Shown here: positions 1 through 9,134 of the stretch, piece by piece
Position numbering within the stretch: position 1 is the first letter of the stretch
How the letters are laid out: every line of letters starts with the position of its first letter
DNA from: a bacterium
GTDB taxonomy: Bacteria; Spirochaetota; Leptospiria; Leptospirales; Leptonemataceae
Assembly (NCBI GenBank): GCA_024742665.1
Contig: JANSYA010000010.1
Coordinates: forward strand, 144,525-208,524
DNA: 64,000 nucleotides
Direction: 5' to 3'
The notes under the pieces: model-generated
The model's input: only the letters and a program-made list of their open reading frames with translations
The model's database searches: none
What the model was told of the DNA's origin: nothing
Position numbers and translations under genes: made by a program

Positions 1-206
1 GCCCCGGTCTGCGCTGTGTCGATGGGATCCCGGGCCTGGATCCGCCGGCCGGCGCCGGAAGGGCCGGGGTTTCGAGGCGGAAAGCGAGCGGGGGAAGGCG
101 ATTGACAGCAGGGGGGCCCCCCGGAATGTGGGTAACAGGCAAGGTATGTACGGGCCGATTTCGGTCCCGTTTGCGCCCTGCCGATTAGGAGCACAGATAC
201 ACAGCA
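1..206. other. Leader region upstream of rpsU, no gene seen
   Basis: I see no convincing coding sequence here. A perfect -35-like TTGACA lies at 102-107 and a 12-bp G6C6 palindrome at 111-122, but no good -10 box follows at 16-18 bp, so the promoter is not defined. An AGGAG at 187-191 lies 15 bases before the rpsU start, which is a long spacing for a ribosome binding site. The first bases may be the tail of a gene that starts outside the window. Confidence 0.4.
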
Positions 207-422
207 ATGATAGGCGTGAACTTAAAAGAAGGCGAGTCCATTGAGGCCGCGCTCAAGCGATTCAAGCGCGAGTGCGTCAATGCCGGCATCCAGTCCGAGA
301 TCAAGCGCAGAGAGTTTTTCGAAAAACCCTCCGACCGTCGCAAACGCAAGCGCGACGCCGCGTTCCGGAAGCGTGAGAAGAAGCGGTTGATGATGCTCCG
401 CAAAGAAAGCCGCCAGAACTGA
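207..422 (+). CDS. rpsU: 30S ribosomal protein bS21
   Basis: This is the small basic protein bS21, a component of the 30S subunit near the platform that helps select initiation sites on mRNA. The 71-residue product has the family's expected length. It shows the typical start with an acidic ESIEAALKRFKREC-like helix, then the REFFEKPS turn, and a lysine/arginine-rich tail (KRKRDAAFRKREKKR). It opens a run of rpsU, yqeY, dnaG and rpoD in one orientation, the classical macromolecular-synthesis operon order with yqeY inserted. The 165 bp between it and yqeY holds no terminator that I can recognise. Confidence 0.96.
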   Translation: MIGVNLKEGESIEAALKRFKRECVNAGIQSEIKRREFFEKPSDRRKRKRDAAFRKREKKRLMMLRKESRQN

Positions 423-587
423 GGCCGACTTTGCTTGATAGCCGCGTGCTCGCTCTGAGCGCGTCGGCGATTGATCTCATTTCCTGCATATACGCGCCCT
501 GACGGGACTCGAATGATCGTCTCGTCATCGGGCGCACTCCCGACTGCTCTGGTCCGGCGAGAAACTCCATAATTCCACAGTATTAAT

Positions 588-1049
588 ATGGCAAAGCTAT
601 TGGATCAAATCCAGGTCGATATGAAAGCGGCCATGAAAGCTCGTTCCCAGGTCGAGCTCGGCACCCTGCGTCTGCTGAAGTCTGATATTCAGTACGAGAT
701 GACGCGGGACGGCTCCGATGATCTGGCCGACGATAAGGTCGAAGCGATTATCCGGCGCAATATCAAGAAGCGCAAAGACTCGATCGACCAGTATAAAAAA
801 GCCGGCCGGGATGAATCCGCCGCCTCGGAGCAGGCCGAGCTGGAAATTCTTGAGAAGTATTTGCCGCCGGCCGTCGGCGATGATGAAATTCAGAAAGTCA
901 TCGATGAGGTCTTCGCGAAGGTCAATCCGACCGGCCCCGGCGATATGGGCAAGCTCATGGGGCCCGTCATGGGCCGCTTTAAGGGCCAGAATATCGACGG
1001 CTCGCGGGTCAAAGAACTGGTCCAGGCCCGCATCGCCGGCATCGGCTAA
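588..1049 (+). CDS. yqeY: GatB/YqeY domain protein
   Basis: This 153-residue protein belongs to the stand-alone YqeY family, which is related to the tRNA-binding tail domain of GatB (aspartyl/glutamyl-tRNA amidotransferase). The family's exact cellular role is unsettled; a tRNA-linked function is inferred from the GatB homology. The sequence shows the hallmark helical pattern: LGTLRLLKSDIQYE near the start, an RRNIKKRKDSIDQYKKAGR segment in the middle, LEILEKYLPP, and the C-terminal DMGKLMGPVMGRFKG region. It lies between rpsU and dnaG, as in many bacteria. No clear Shine-Dalgarno sequence precedes the ATG. Confidence 0.92.
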   Translation: MAKLLDQIQVDMKAAMKARSQVELGTLRLLKSDIQYEMTRDGSDDLADDKVEAIIRRNIKKRKDSIDQYKKAGRDESAASEQAELEILEKYLPPAVGDDEIQKVIDEVFAKVNPTGPGDMGKLMGPVMGRFKGQNIDGSRVKELVQARIAGIG

Positions 1050-1236
1050 ATCGCCCCTCTCATAGCTCATAGCAGCGCGCTCCGTCTGTTTTACGGCAGA
1101 GGCGGGCGTGCATCGTTATCCACCCTTTCCCGCGGAAGCTGATTGGCTTTCCGCTTGCCCGGGATCCTTCCGGCGCAATGCTGCCGGTTTATGTCTCCTG
1201 TCCTGCCGGGTTTTCGGCCGGTCTGCATGCACCCGA

Positions 1237-3711
1237 ATGAGCTCTCGCGATTACAAAGAACAGGTCATTGCGGCCGTGCCAATCGAATCGTACGTGGGTC
1301 GCTACGTGCCGCTCAAGCGCGCGGGCAAGCGACTGACCGGGCTATGTCCCTTTCACAGCGAGAAAACGCCTTCGTTCAGCGTGACGCCGGAGAAGGGACT
1401 GTTCTATTGCTTCGGCTGTGGCAAAGGCGGCGATTTGCTGCGCTTCGTAATGGACTACGAGGGTCTAAGCTTTCCCGAGGCCCTGGAAACCCTGGGGCGC
1501 TTCGCCGGGATCGAGAAGCCGAAGAACTTCGGCGGTCGCAAGAACGATCACCGCGAAAAGCTCTATGATCTAAATGAACGCGTGGCTCGCAGCTTCGCCG
1601 GATTTATTCAGTCGCCGGAAGGTAAATACCAGTTTGATTATCTGCGCTCTCGCGGTTTGAGCGCCGAGACGATCGATAGCTTCAGCCTGGGCGGCGCGCC
1701 GGAATCCTGGGAGTGGCTCAGGTCGAAGTACGCCGAACACGAAAAAGATCTCGTGCATCTCGGTCTCTTAAAAGAAGGCCAGCAGGAAGGCCGCCCGCCG
1801 TACGACTTTTTTCGCAACCGGGTGATGTTTCCGATTCGCGACGGCGGCGGACGCTACGTGGCTTTCGGCGGTCGCGCGATGCCCGGCGCCGAGAAGCAGG
1901 CCAAGTACATCAACAGTCCCGAGTCGAGCGTCTTTCACAAAAGCCAGGTGCTCTACGGTCTCTATCAGGGCCTGGGCGAAATTCGTTCGAAAGGCGAGTG
2001 CTTTCTGGTCGAAGGCTATATGGACGTGATCGGTCTGTACCAGGCCGGTTATCGCACGGCCTGCGCGCCCCTCGGCACGGCGCTGACTCCGGATCATCTC
2101 AAGCTGATCTCGCGCTATACTTCTAATTTAACCTGTATCTTCGACGGCGATCGCGCCGGCCGCGCCGCCGCTTTAAAGTTTGCGCGTCTGTCAATCGAAC
2201 AGGGCGGGCTGCGATCCCGGGTGATTCTTTTGCCGGCCGGTCAGGATCCTTTCGATCTCGCCTTGAGTCTGCCGGCGCCGGTTCTGGAGCAGATGCTGGG
2301 CGAAGAGTATCGCATTCCCGCGGAGCGCTTTTATCTGCTCGAAGTGATGTTCCCCGGTCGCTTCGCCGACGACCTGGCGGCTTCGGCTTCGGCTCGGGCG
2401 GACAGTGCGGATCATGCGGGCTCATCGAATCCGGATGAAAACGTGGCGGGCCTGGAGGCAGCGATGCAGCCGCACATTGCAGGCGCTGATGCTCCGGTCG
2501 CCGGTCGCCCGGAAAACGCGGTCATCGCCTACACCGCCCGCGCGCGAGATTATTATACCGGTCAGCTGCCGTCCGCTCTGCCGCGGGGCACGGAAAAACG
2601 TCCGGGCCTGGATCGCCTGTTTGTCGAGCTCGGCGAAATCCATCGGGATTCGGATCGTTTGCTATTGCTCGAAGAAGCCGCGCACCTGCTCGGATTAAAC
2701 GCCAACGAAGTGCGTCGCGAATGGCAGCAGAGTCCCCAGGCCCGCGCCGCTTCCCGGCAGCGCAGCGCACCGCCGCCGCGACGATCGCCGGGTACGAGCG
2801 GCGGAGCGCCTTCGACCGGGATCGGACCGCGCTTTACGTCCGGCACTTCTGGCAACTCCGGGAAGTCCAGCGGTCCCGCGCCGCAGACAGTGGCTCCGGA
2901 CCCGGGCCAGCACGCGCCGGATCTTGACGGTGCGCCGATCGCGAATGCACCCATGGATTTTGGTCCGGACTACGACGAGGCGGCGGGAGCCGACGTCGAT
3001 GGCGGTGGATTCGAAGCGGGTTTTTCCGGCGGGGTTTCAGACGGCGCGCCGCGAGCGGACCGCCGCGATCGTTCGGATCATTCAGGGGGTTTCGAAAGAT
3101 CCGGCCGGGCTGCCGGTGGCGGCTCTGCATTCGTTCCGCAGCCGAACGCGCATGCTGGAGCGACGGACGCCACGGCCCGCCGGCGCATCGCCTGCGAACG
3201 CGCGCTGCTGATTGAATTGTTTCTGGCTCCGGCCCTGATCGGGGCCTACCAGGCGGGGATTGCGGGATTGGAGTTTATCGATCCCCCGGCGGAGTTTTTC
3301 TGGCGTTATCTGGAAACCCGCTATCTGACCGGCAACATCTGGACCGTGGACGATTTGAGTCGCTTTGATTTACCTGAAGAGACGCTGCAGGTATTTAGCG
3401 CTCAGATCCTCCAGCGACTGGAGAGCGAGGGCCGTCCGTATTCCGCCGTGGAGCAGGGCGAGAGTGTGCTTTCGGCCGTCGACGAAGAGGAAATCAAAGC
3501 CGCGGAGCGGCTGCAGGTGACGGTCATCAACGATCTGCTGCTGGAACTGCGAATTCTGGAATTGAAAAAAAAGATAGCGGATACAAGCAGTCGCTACGTT
3601 GTGGCCGATTCAGTCGATCAGTCGTATCTTATACAGGAAAGCGGCCGGCTGGTGAAGGAATTGAAAGAGCTGGAGCTACAGCGCAGAAAATCGGGGCAAA
3701 CGGTGTCCTGA
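1237..3711 (+). CDS. dnaG: DNA primase DnaG with two low-complexity insertions
   Basis: DNA primase makes the RNA primers for replication. I start it at the ATG at 1237 because the primase fold begins there (SSRDYKEQVIAAVPIESYV). The frame is open back to a GTG at 1108, but the extra 43 residues resemble no primase. The CHC2 zinc finger is at residues 37-61 (C37, H40, C58, C61). The Toprim domain carries E259 in EGYMD and D303/D305 in DGDRAG. The 824-residue product is much longer than the usual 600 or so. Two stretches rich in Ala, Gly, Ser and Pro, at about residues 377-430 and 497-648, account for this and interrupt the region between the polymerase core and the DnaB-binding C-terminus. 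Confidence 0.95.
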   Translation: MSSRDYKEQVIAAVPIESYVGRYVPLKRAGKRLTGLCPFHSEKTPSFSVTPEKGLFYCFGCGKGGDLLRFVMDYEGLSFPEALETLGRFAGIEKPKNFGGRKNDHREKLYDLNERVARSFAGFIQSPEGKYQFDYLRSRGLSAETIDSFSLGGAPESWEWLRSKYAEHEKDLVHLGLLKEGQQEGRPPYDFFRNRVMFPIRDGGGRYVAFGGRAMPGAEKQAKYINSPESSVFHKSQVLYGLYQGLGEIRSKGECFLVEGYMDVIGLYQAGYRTACAPLGTALTPDHLKLISRYTSNLTCIFDGDRAGRAAALKFARLSIEQGGLRSRVILLPAGQDPFDLALSLPAPVLEQMLGEEYRIPAERFYLLEVMFPGRFADDLAASASARADSADHAGSSNPDENVAGLEAAMQPHIAGADAPVAGRPENAVIAYTARARDYYTGQLPSALPRGTEKRPGLDRLFVELGEIHRDSDRLLLLEEAAHLLGLNANEVRREWQQSPQARAASRQRSAPPPRRSPGTSGGAPSTGIGPRFTSGTSGNSGKSSGPAPQTVAPDPGQHAPDLDGAPIANAPMDFGPDYDEAAGADVDGGGFEAGFSGGVSDGAPRADRRDRSDHSGGFERSGRAAGGGSAFVPQPNAHAGATDATARRRIACERALLIELFLAPALIGAYQAGIAGLEFIDPPAEFFWRYLETRYLTGNIWTVDDLSRFDLPEETLQVFSAQILQRLESEGRPYSAVEQGESVLSAVDEEEIKAAERLQVTVINDLLLELRILELKKKIADTSSRYVVADSVDQSYLIQESGRLVKELKELELQRRKSGQTVS

Positions 3712-3760
3712 AAAACGAAGCATTTTTGTTAAAACTACCCTGATTAATTCGCCCCGGCGG

Positions 3761-3789
3761 TTGCTTTTGCCCGACCGGTTAACGATAAT
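3761..3789 (+). promoter_or_regulatory. Probable sigma-70 promoter for rpoD
   Basis: TTGCTT at 3761-3766 and GATAAT at 3784-3789 are separated by exactly 17 bp and lie about 155 bp upstream of the rpoD start, in the AT-richer part of the 234-bp dnaG-rpoD gap. This would let the housekeeping sigma factor be transcribed independently of rpsU-dnaG. It is a pattern match only. Confidence 0.45.
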
Positions 3790-3945
3790 AACAGGGATTC
3801 ATTATTATATTTGAAGAACGAGCCTTTCCCGGGGTGTATTTCGTCCGGTCCTGTTTTGGACCGGCGATAATGGCACGGTCGGGACGGGCTATTTTGGCCT
3901 TGTTCGCTTGCGGATAAATTTCAGGCCACCCAGGAGTTTGCGGCG

Positions 3946-5694
3946 ATGGCGATGGAGGACCTGCCAGAGATTCAGAAGATCATCTCGATCGGAAAGGCGA
4001 ATGGAGAGATCACGTACGATGAAATCAATGAGTACCTCCCCGAAAAGATCGTAAACTCCGAACGGATTGAAGACGTCTTCACTCTCTTAAACCAGCTCGG
4101 AATCGAGGTGGTTGAGGAATACAGTAGCAAGACCGTCGAGGAAAACCCGGCGCCGGTCAAAAAAGAGGCGAAGGCCGCTACCCGAAAGAAAAAAGATTCG
4201 GGCTCGGGGACCATTAGCGACGATCCGATCCGGCTGTACCTGAAGGAGATCGGCAAGGTCTCGCTGATTTCCGGCGACAAAGAAGTCTTTCTCGCCAAGC
4301 GGATCGAGAACGGCGAAAACATCATCGAAGAGACGATTCTGGAATCGTCTCTTTTGCGGGCGAATTTCTTTAAGCTGACGCCCAAGATTCGCGCCCGCAA
4401 GATTCGCATCTCCGACGTCGTTCGCATTAATAAAGCCTACTATCTGAGTCAGGCCGAACTCGAAAAACTCGAAAAGAATTTCTTCGAGCGCATGGAAGTG
4501 ATTTCCGCCGAAGAGAAAAAACTCGGCGAAGCCTCCGCGCGTTTGCGCAAGTACGTCGAAGGCTCCAAGAAGTGGCGCGAGTACAAGCTCAAGGCCGACG
4601 AAGCCCGGGGCGTGATCAACGCCGCCGTACGCGAGGTCGGCGTTTCCCAAAAAGAAATCCAGCGCATCTCCCAGAAGATCAAGTCGATGGTCTTCCGGAT
4701 CAAAGAGATCCAGCGCCACTTCCTGGGAATCAAAGCCCGCTATAGCCGCGACATTAAAGAAATCAAGGCATTCAACCGCTTTATCGAGAAGAACGAGAAC
4801 CTCGATGAAATCGAAAAAGAGATGGGCTGCGACATCGAAGAGGTGCGCGAGGTCATCAAAGATATTCGCAACAACGAACGCAAACTGCGCCGCATGGAGC
4901 AGGAAGCGGGCAGCCCGATCGCCGATATTCTGCGCTGGGGCGAGTCGCTGAACAAAGGCGAGCGCGAAATCGCCCAGGCGAAGAAAGAGCTGATCAAGGC
5001 CAACCTGCGCCTGGTGGTTTCGATCGCCAAACGCTACGCCAACCGCGGCATGCACTTCTTCGATTTGATTCAGGAAGGAAATATTGGCCTGATCAAAGCG
5101 GTCGATAAATTCGAGTACAAGAAAGGCTATAAATTCTCAACTTACGCGACCTGGTGGATTCGCCAGGCGATCACCCGCGCGATTTCCGACCAGGCCCGCA
5201 CGATTCGCATTCCGGTGCATATGATCGAACAGATCAACAAGGTCGTGCGCGAAACCCGTCTGTTCTTGCAAGAGACCGGGCGCGAGCCGAACAACGACGA
5301 AATCGCCGAGCGCCTGGGCTGGCCCGTGCTGCGGGTGAAGGCCGTGAAAAACGTGGCCCGCGAACCGATCTCGCTCGAAGTGCCGGTCGGCTCCGAAGAA
5401 GATTCCGAGCTGGGGGATTTCATCCCGGATACCGAAGTCGAATCGCCGGTCAACGCGACCGCTCATCGACTGCTTTCCGAGCAGATCAAAACGGTCTTGA
5501 ATACCCTGCCGGCTCGCGAGCAGAAGGTATTAAGAATGCGCTTTGGTCTCGACGACGGTTATTCGCATACCCTCGAAGAAGTCGGCTACGTCTTCCAGGT
5601 GACTCGCGAACGGATTCGTCAGATCGAAGCGAAGGCTTTGCGTCGTTTGCGACATCCGTCGCGCAGCCGCAAGCTCAAAGACTACATCGATTGA
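3946..5694 (+). CDS. rpoD: RNA polymerase primary sigma factor RpoD
   Basis: This is the housekeeping sigma-70 factor that directs RNA polymerase to -10/-35 promoters. The 582-residue protein contains region 1.1 at the N-terminus and region 1.2 (DDPIRLYLKEIGKVSLISG). A long charged non-conserved region with heptad-like helices follows, then region 2 (LVVSIAKRYANRGMHFFDLI, then FSTYATWWIRQAITRAI). Region 3 comes next, and the region 4 helix-turn-helix ends in VTRERIRQIEAKALRRLR. AGGAG at 3932-3936 is 9 bases before the ATG at 3946, supporting that start over the in-frame ATG two codons later. A strong terminator follows. Confidence 0.97.
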   Translation: MAMEDLPEIQKIISIGKANGEITYDEINEYLPEKIVNSERIEDVFTLLNQLGIEVVEEYSSKTVEENPAPVKKEAKAATRKKKDSGSGTISDDPIRLYLKEIGKVSLISGDKEVFLAKRIENGENIIEETILESSLLRANFFKLTPKIRARKIRISDVVRINKAYYLSQAELEKLEKNFFERMEVISAEEKKLGEASARLRKYVEGSKKWREYKLKADEARGVINAAVREVGVSQKEIQRISQKIKSMVFRIKEIQRHFLGIKARYSRDIKEIKAFNRFIEKNENLDEIEKEMGCDIEEVREVIKDIRNNERKLRRMEQEAGSPIADILRWGESLNKGEREIAQAKKELIKANLRLVVSIAKRYANRGMHFFDLIQEGNIGLIKAVDKFEYKKGYKFSTYATWWIRQAITRAISDQARTIRIPVHMIEQINKVVRETRLFLQETGREPNNDEIAERLGWPVLRVKAVKNVAREPISLEVPVGSEEDSELGDFIPDTEVESPVNATAHRLLSEQIKTVLNTLPAREQKVLRMRFGLDDGYSHTLEEVGYVFQVTRERIRQIEAKALRRLRHPSRSRKLKDYID

Positions 5695-5740
5695 TGCGGC
5701 GGTGCGGCCAGGTCGCCCACGCCGGAAAGATCGCCGAAAG

Positions 5741-5766
5741 CCCGGGGAAGTCCCCGGGTTTTTTCG
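5741..5766 (+). terminator. Intrinsic terminator after rpoD
   Basis: A GC hairpin, CCCGGGGA then TCCCCGGG with a short AG loop, is followed directly by six T residues (5759-5764). It lies 47 bp beyond the rpoD stop codon and closes the rpsU-yqeY-dnaG-rpoD run. Confidence 0.9.
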
Positions 5767-5823
5767 TTTCGGCCTGAGAATAAACTGTTCGAAACACGAA
5801 TCTCGCGGAGAGCGGACATAAAC

Positions 5824-6279
5824 ATGGCGCGCATTCAGATTGACTTACCGACCGACTTTGTTTTCAAAACGGAGATTCCGGTGCGCATCGACGACGTAAA
5901 TATCGGCGGACACCTGGGCCACGATTCGATCGTTTCGCTGATGCACGAAGCCCGTGCGCGATTTTTCGCGGCCCACGGCTGGACCGAGATCCAGGTGAGT
6001 GAATCGCCGGGCGGCGGAAGCGTCGGCATCATCATGGCGGACCTGGCCGTCCAGTATTTGAGCGAAGCCTTCCACGGGAATCGACTGCGCTTTCAGATCG
6101 CCGCCCGGGACTTTTCTTCGAAAGGCTGCGACCTGGTGTATGTGATTCGCCTGGTCGGCCACGGATCAGACCGGGGCGCAGGGGAAGTGGCCCGCGCGAA
6201 GACCGGCATTGTCTTTTTCGATTATCAGGCGCGCACGCCGGTCGAGATTCCGCCGCGGTTTCGCGCGCTGTTTGCATGA
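5824..6279 (+). CDS. Hotdog-fold acyl-CoA thioesterase family protein
   Basis: This 151-residue protein has the 4HBT hotdog pattern of FadM/YbgC-like acyl-CoA thioesterases. An N-terminal strand (EIPVRIDDVNIGGHLGHDSI) carries the Asp and His/Asn-like active-site region. The central helix follows (MHEARARFFAAHGWTE), and then the AVQYLSEAFHGNRLRF strand. The substrate cannot be told from sequence; the family cleaves acyl-CoA or related thioesters in the cytoplasm. Compared with the second hotdog protein at 11471, the usual H-N-N after the active-site Asp is G-G-H-L-G-H here. GGAG at 5807-5810 is a possible ribosome binding site. Confidence 0.8.
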   Translation: MARIQIDLPTDFVFKTEIPVRIDDVNIGGHLGHDSIVSLMHEARARFFAAHGWTEIQVSESPGGGSVGIIMADLAVQYLSEAFHGNRLRFQIAARDFSSKGCDLVYVIRLVGHGSDRGAGEVARAKTGIVFFDYQARTPVEIPPRFRALFA

Positions 6280-6372
6280 GGCCGCGCAATTCGCCGGCCA
6301 CTGATGTCTTCGATAGATATGCTTTCTAAGCCCGGGTATTTTTTTCCTGGCCGCCTGCATGCTGGATCGACT

Positions 6373-7437
6373 TCACAGCAGAGGATTCGACTGCGCCTCT
6401 TCTTTCGTCTGCTCTTTATTCTGTGTTTGCGAAGGCGGAATAATCGGGAACGCGTTTATGCGGCGCCAGAGCTCATAGCCAAGGGGGACCTGGTTGATCT
6501 GAATCCAGCCGATCGTGCGTACTCCCTGGCGCAGCTGATCGGCGCTCGGCCATGCCTGCTCCGATGGAGGGCCAATCAGGACTCGAAACTGACCTGTCGC
6601 ATTGGCAAACTGATCAACGAATCGCACCTCACCGACGAAGGTTCCCACAGCCAGCTCCGACTGGCCGGCGAACTGAACCGCAGGCCAGCCTTCAAACTGA
6701 AGTCGAACCGTTTGCTTCCGGCGAATCAGCGGCACATCGTTACCGTCAATAAATAGCTCAACAACCCGGGACTTTGTATCGGGAACGAGGGTTGCGATGG
6801 CTGTTCCACTCTTGACAATTTGGCCGCCCTGGCCTGCAAGAATCGCCTGTACGTATCCATTTCGAGTCGCAATGACGCGCTGAGAAAGCTGTCGCGAAAG
6901 TTTCACTTCAATGCGAGCAAGCTCTTTTGCCGCAGTGGCCGATTCAGAAAGAAACTTCGCGTATTCCAATCGTGCTTGCTCATAGTCTCTACGACTTGAA
7001 ATGCCCTGTTCGACCAGCTGCTTCTCGCGAGCGAGGTTAATGCGCGTTGTCGCCGCTGACACTTCGGTGGCCTGTAGTTTTCGGAAGGCCGCATCCCTTT
7101 CGCTTTCCAGGCGCTCACTGATTTGAGGGTCGATGTCTTCCAGATCGACGATCAGGTCGCCTTCTTTGACGTACTGGCCTTCAACCACGTGCCACTTTTT
7201 GACTCGCCCCTCGACGGGCGCCGTAATCTCCTGCGGGCGATCGTTTGGTGAGTAGGCTATGACTCGCCCGCTGCCTTTCGAGGTTTGCTGCCAGGGCAGG
7301 AGCATGACTACGATCATACACAAAAACAGAGCTCCGATCGATATGAGCCCGGCCTTCAGAAAGAAGTTCGGAGTGCGGATGCTTTTATATGCCGGGGTGC
7401 CCTCAGCGCTGAGCGAACGAATGACAAATGCTCTCAT
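6373..7437 (-). CDS. HlyD-family membrane fusion (adaptor) protein
   Basis: This is the periplasmic adaptor of a type I secretion or efflux-like system, bridging an inner-membrane ABC exporter and an outer-membrane channel. The 354-residue protein has a short cytoplasmic N-terminus and one membrane segment at about residues 28-50. A lipoyl-like half-motif follows (ITAPVEGRVKKWHVVEGQYV), then a helical hairpin rich in Glu/Arg/Ala at about 105-185, the second half-motif (VIATRNGYVQAILAGQGGQI) and a beta-barrel tail. Its start overlaps the stop of the upstream ABC exporter gene by 4 bp (ATGA), implying translational coupling. The cognate TolC-like gene is divergent at 9403. Confidence 0.88.
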   Translation of the reverse strand: MRAFVIRSLSAEGTPAYKSIRTPNFFLKAGLISIGALFLCMIVVMLLPWQQTSKGSGRVIAYSPNDRPQEITAPVEGRVKKWHVVEGQYVKEGDLIVDLEDIDPQISERLESERDAAFRKLQATEVSAATTRINLAREKQLVEQGISSRRDYEQARLEYAKFLSESATAAKELARIEVKLSRQLSQRVIATRNGYVQAILAGQGGQIVKSGTAIATLVPDTKSRVVELFIDGNDVPLIRRKQTVRLQFEGWPAVQFAGQSELAVGTFVGEVRFVDQFANATGQFRVLIGPPSEQAWPSADQLRQGVRTIGWIQINQVPLGYELWRRINAFPIIPPSQTQNKEQTKEEAQSNPLL

Positions 7438-9134
7438 TTTTGCACCTCATTGGTAGAATAACCGGGCTTGAGTTTCACAACTTTATCGCAGCGTTTGCTG
7501 ACAGTCGTTTTGTTCGTGGAAAGCACCAGGGTCCAGGGCTGCTTCTTATTAAATAGCAATGTCAGAATCGGAGCGGCACTCTGGTCTTCCAGCGAATCAA
7601 GCCCCCCCTCGATCAACAGGACTTTTGGCCGCATCAGCAGAGCTCGCGCGAGAGCCAGTTGAATGCCCTGGCCCGGGCTCAGAGGTTGACCGGACGACGT
7701 GATCTTCGTGTTCAGGCCTTCAGGGAGTTGATTGATCGCCGCCAGCAGGCCAACCTGTTTCAGCACCCTCTCGATTGATTTAATGGTGTGGGCCTCGCCA
7801 TCCAGGCAGAGGTTCTGCATAATGGTCCCGTCCATTACATTTTCGTCCGATACCAGCAGCACCTGTCGGCGATAGCTTGTGAGGTCGACGTACTGAAGGT
7901 TTATGCCATCGACTTCCACGCGGCCGGAATCCGGACGCTGGAGTCCGGCGAACAGGCGCAGGATGAGACCCTTGCCGGCTCCGTGGGGCCCTCTTAAGGC
8001 GACCGACGTGCCGGATGGAATATCGAGGTTGAGGCGACTCAGCGCGCCGGCGATATGTCCGTCGCTGCGAAGCGAACTCACATCAACCAATCCAAGGCCC
8101 GGTCGCTCCGGGAGAACTATGGACTCAAGCCCTTCGTTCTGCTCCAATTCTACATCAAACATCTGACCGACCTTTTCGAAGCTGGCGACCATGTCATAGT
8201 AGATCTCAAGTTCTTTATGAAACCTCACGAGCGAGTTCATGATCCCGGAGAGAATCAACTCGCCGGCGACAAGCTGGCCGAGTGTGATTTCATTCTCTAT
8301 CACCAGAACCGCTCCGATAAAGAGTAATAGGGCCGAAGCCACGACCTGCAGAAAGTGGGCGCCCATGACCTGCCGAAAAAGAATTGCGAAGTGTCTTTTG
8401 CTGGCCTCAACATAAGCGGCGACCTTCGTATTGGTGTTCGAGTGCGCATGCTGCAACATGCTGTCGTTGGTGAGGAGCTGGCGCGAATCGATCAGTGTTT
8501 CCATCCAGGCTGCAACTTCGTACTTTTTTGTGGACTCTTCGAGAGCCGTTACATGCGCGTTGCGACCGAGGAAATAGATAATGAACATAACGCCGACGAT
8601 CAAGATCAAAGCGAAGGCGATAAAATACGGATGATAGAAGGCAAGGAGCAGCAGCCCCGCTGCGGCTTGAAAAACGACCGCCACGCCGTCGGTCAACAGC
8701 GTGGTAATACTCTTTTGCAAATTGAAGACATCAAAGTAACGATTGACCATCTCACGTCCGTCGCGTGCGAAGAGCGCCCGGTGTTGCATGCGGGTGATGC
8801 GCAGGCCGAGGTCCAGGGAGAAGCGCATAAACACCCGGCGCTGTAGAAGCTCGGCCAGATAAATTTGAACCAGGCGAAATATACCCGCCACGACCAGGCC
8901 AACGCAGATTACTCCGATCAAAACGATAATCGGCTGCACGGCCACAGTCGCAATTAACGCGTTCACCATGGCCTGGACGCCAACTGGAATGATTAACGAA
9001 AACAGGCTGACGGTCAGGCCAAAGATCAAGATTGCAATCACGTCACGCGATTCAAGTTTGAGGAGATCCTGCGCCAACTCAAAGGCGGGGCGCAGGCGGC
9101 GTCGGTAGCCGCTTCCCGGGCTGGGTTCACTCAT
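7434..9134 (-). CDS. ABC exporter with fused permease and degenerate ATPase domain
   Basis: This 566-residue protein has the exporter half-transporter layout: five or six membrane helices (about residues 30-300), then a nucleotide-binding domain from about residue 345. It lacks an N-terminal C39 peptidase. The ATPase fold is recognisable but its motifs are eroded. Walker A at 382-389 reads GPHGAGKG, with Gly replacing Ser/Thr after Lys. The Q-loop Gln position is Asp430, and the signature at 485-489 is LSPGQ. Walker B at 505-510 ends in E-G instead of D-E, so the catalytic Glu is missing, and the switch His position is Asn541. The gene overlaps the adaptor gene downstream by 4 bp. It probably does not hydrolyse ATP efficiently by itself. 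Confidence 0.87.
   Translation of the reverse strand: MSEPSPGSGYRRRLRPAFELAQDLLKLESRDVIAILIFGLTVSLFSLIIPVGVQAMVNALIATVAVQPIIVLIGVICVGLVVAGIFRLVQIYLAELLQRRVFMRFSLDLGLRITRMQHRALFARDGREMVNRYFDVFNLQKSITTLLTDGVAVVFQAAAGLLLLAFYHPYFIAFALILIVGVMFIIYFLGRNAHVTALEESTKKYEVAAWMETLIDSRQLLTNDSMLQHAHSNTNTKVAAYVEASKRHFAILFRQVMGAHFLQVVASALLLFIGAVLVIENEITLGQLVAGELILSGIMNSLVRFHKELEIYYDMVASFEKVGQMFDVELEQNEGLESIVLPERPGLGLVDVSSLRSDGHIAGALSRLNLDIPSGTSVALRGPHGAGKGLILRLFAGLQRPDSGRVEVDGINLQYVDLTSYRRQVLLVSDENVMDGTIMQNLCLDGEAHTIKSIERVLKQVGLLAAINQLPEGLNTKITSSGQPLSPGQGIQLALARALLMRPKVLLIEGGLDSLEDQSAAPILTLLFNKKQPWTLVLSTNKTTVSKRCDKVVKLKPGYSTNEVQK

Noticed and set aside
1108..1236. N-terminal extension of dnaG from a GTG
   Set aside because: The 43 residues do not resemble primase, while the conserved N-terminus starts at ATG 1237.
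4087..5055. A 322-codon open frame antisense to rpoD
   Set aside because: It mirrors the codon pattern of rpoD on the other strand, encodes a composition-biased protein with no motifs and has no ribosome binding site.
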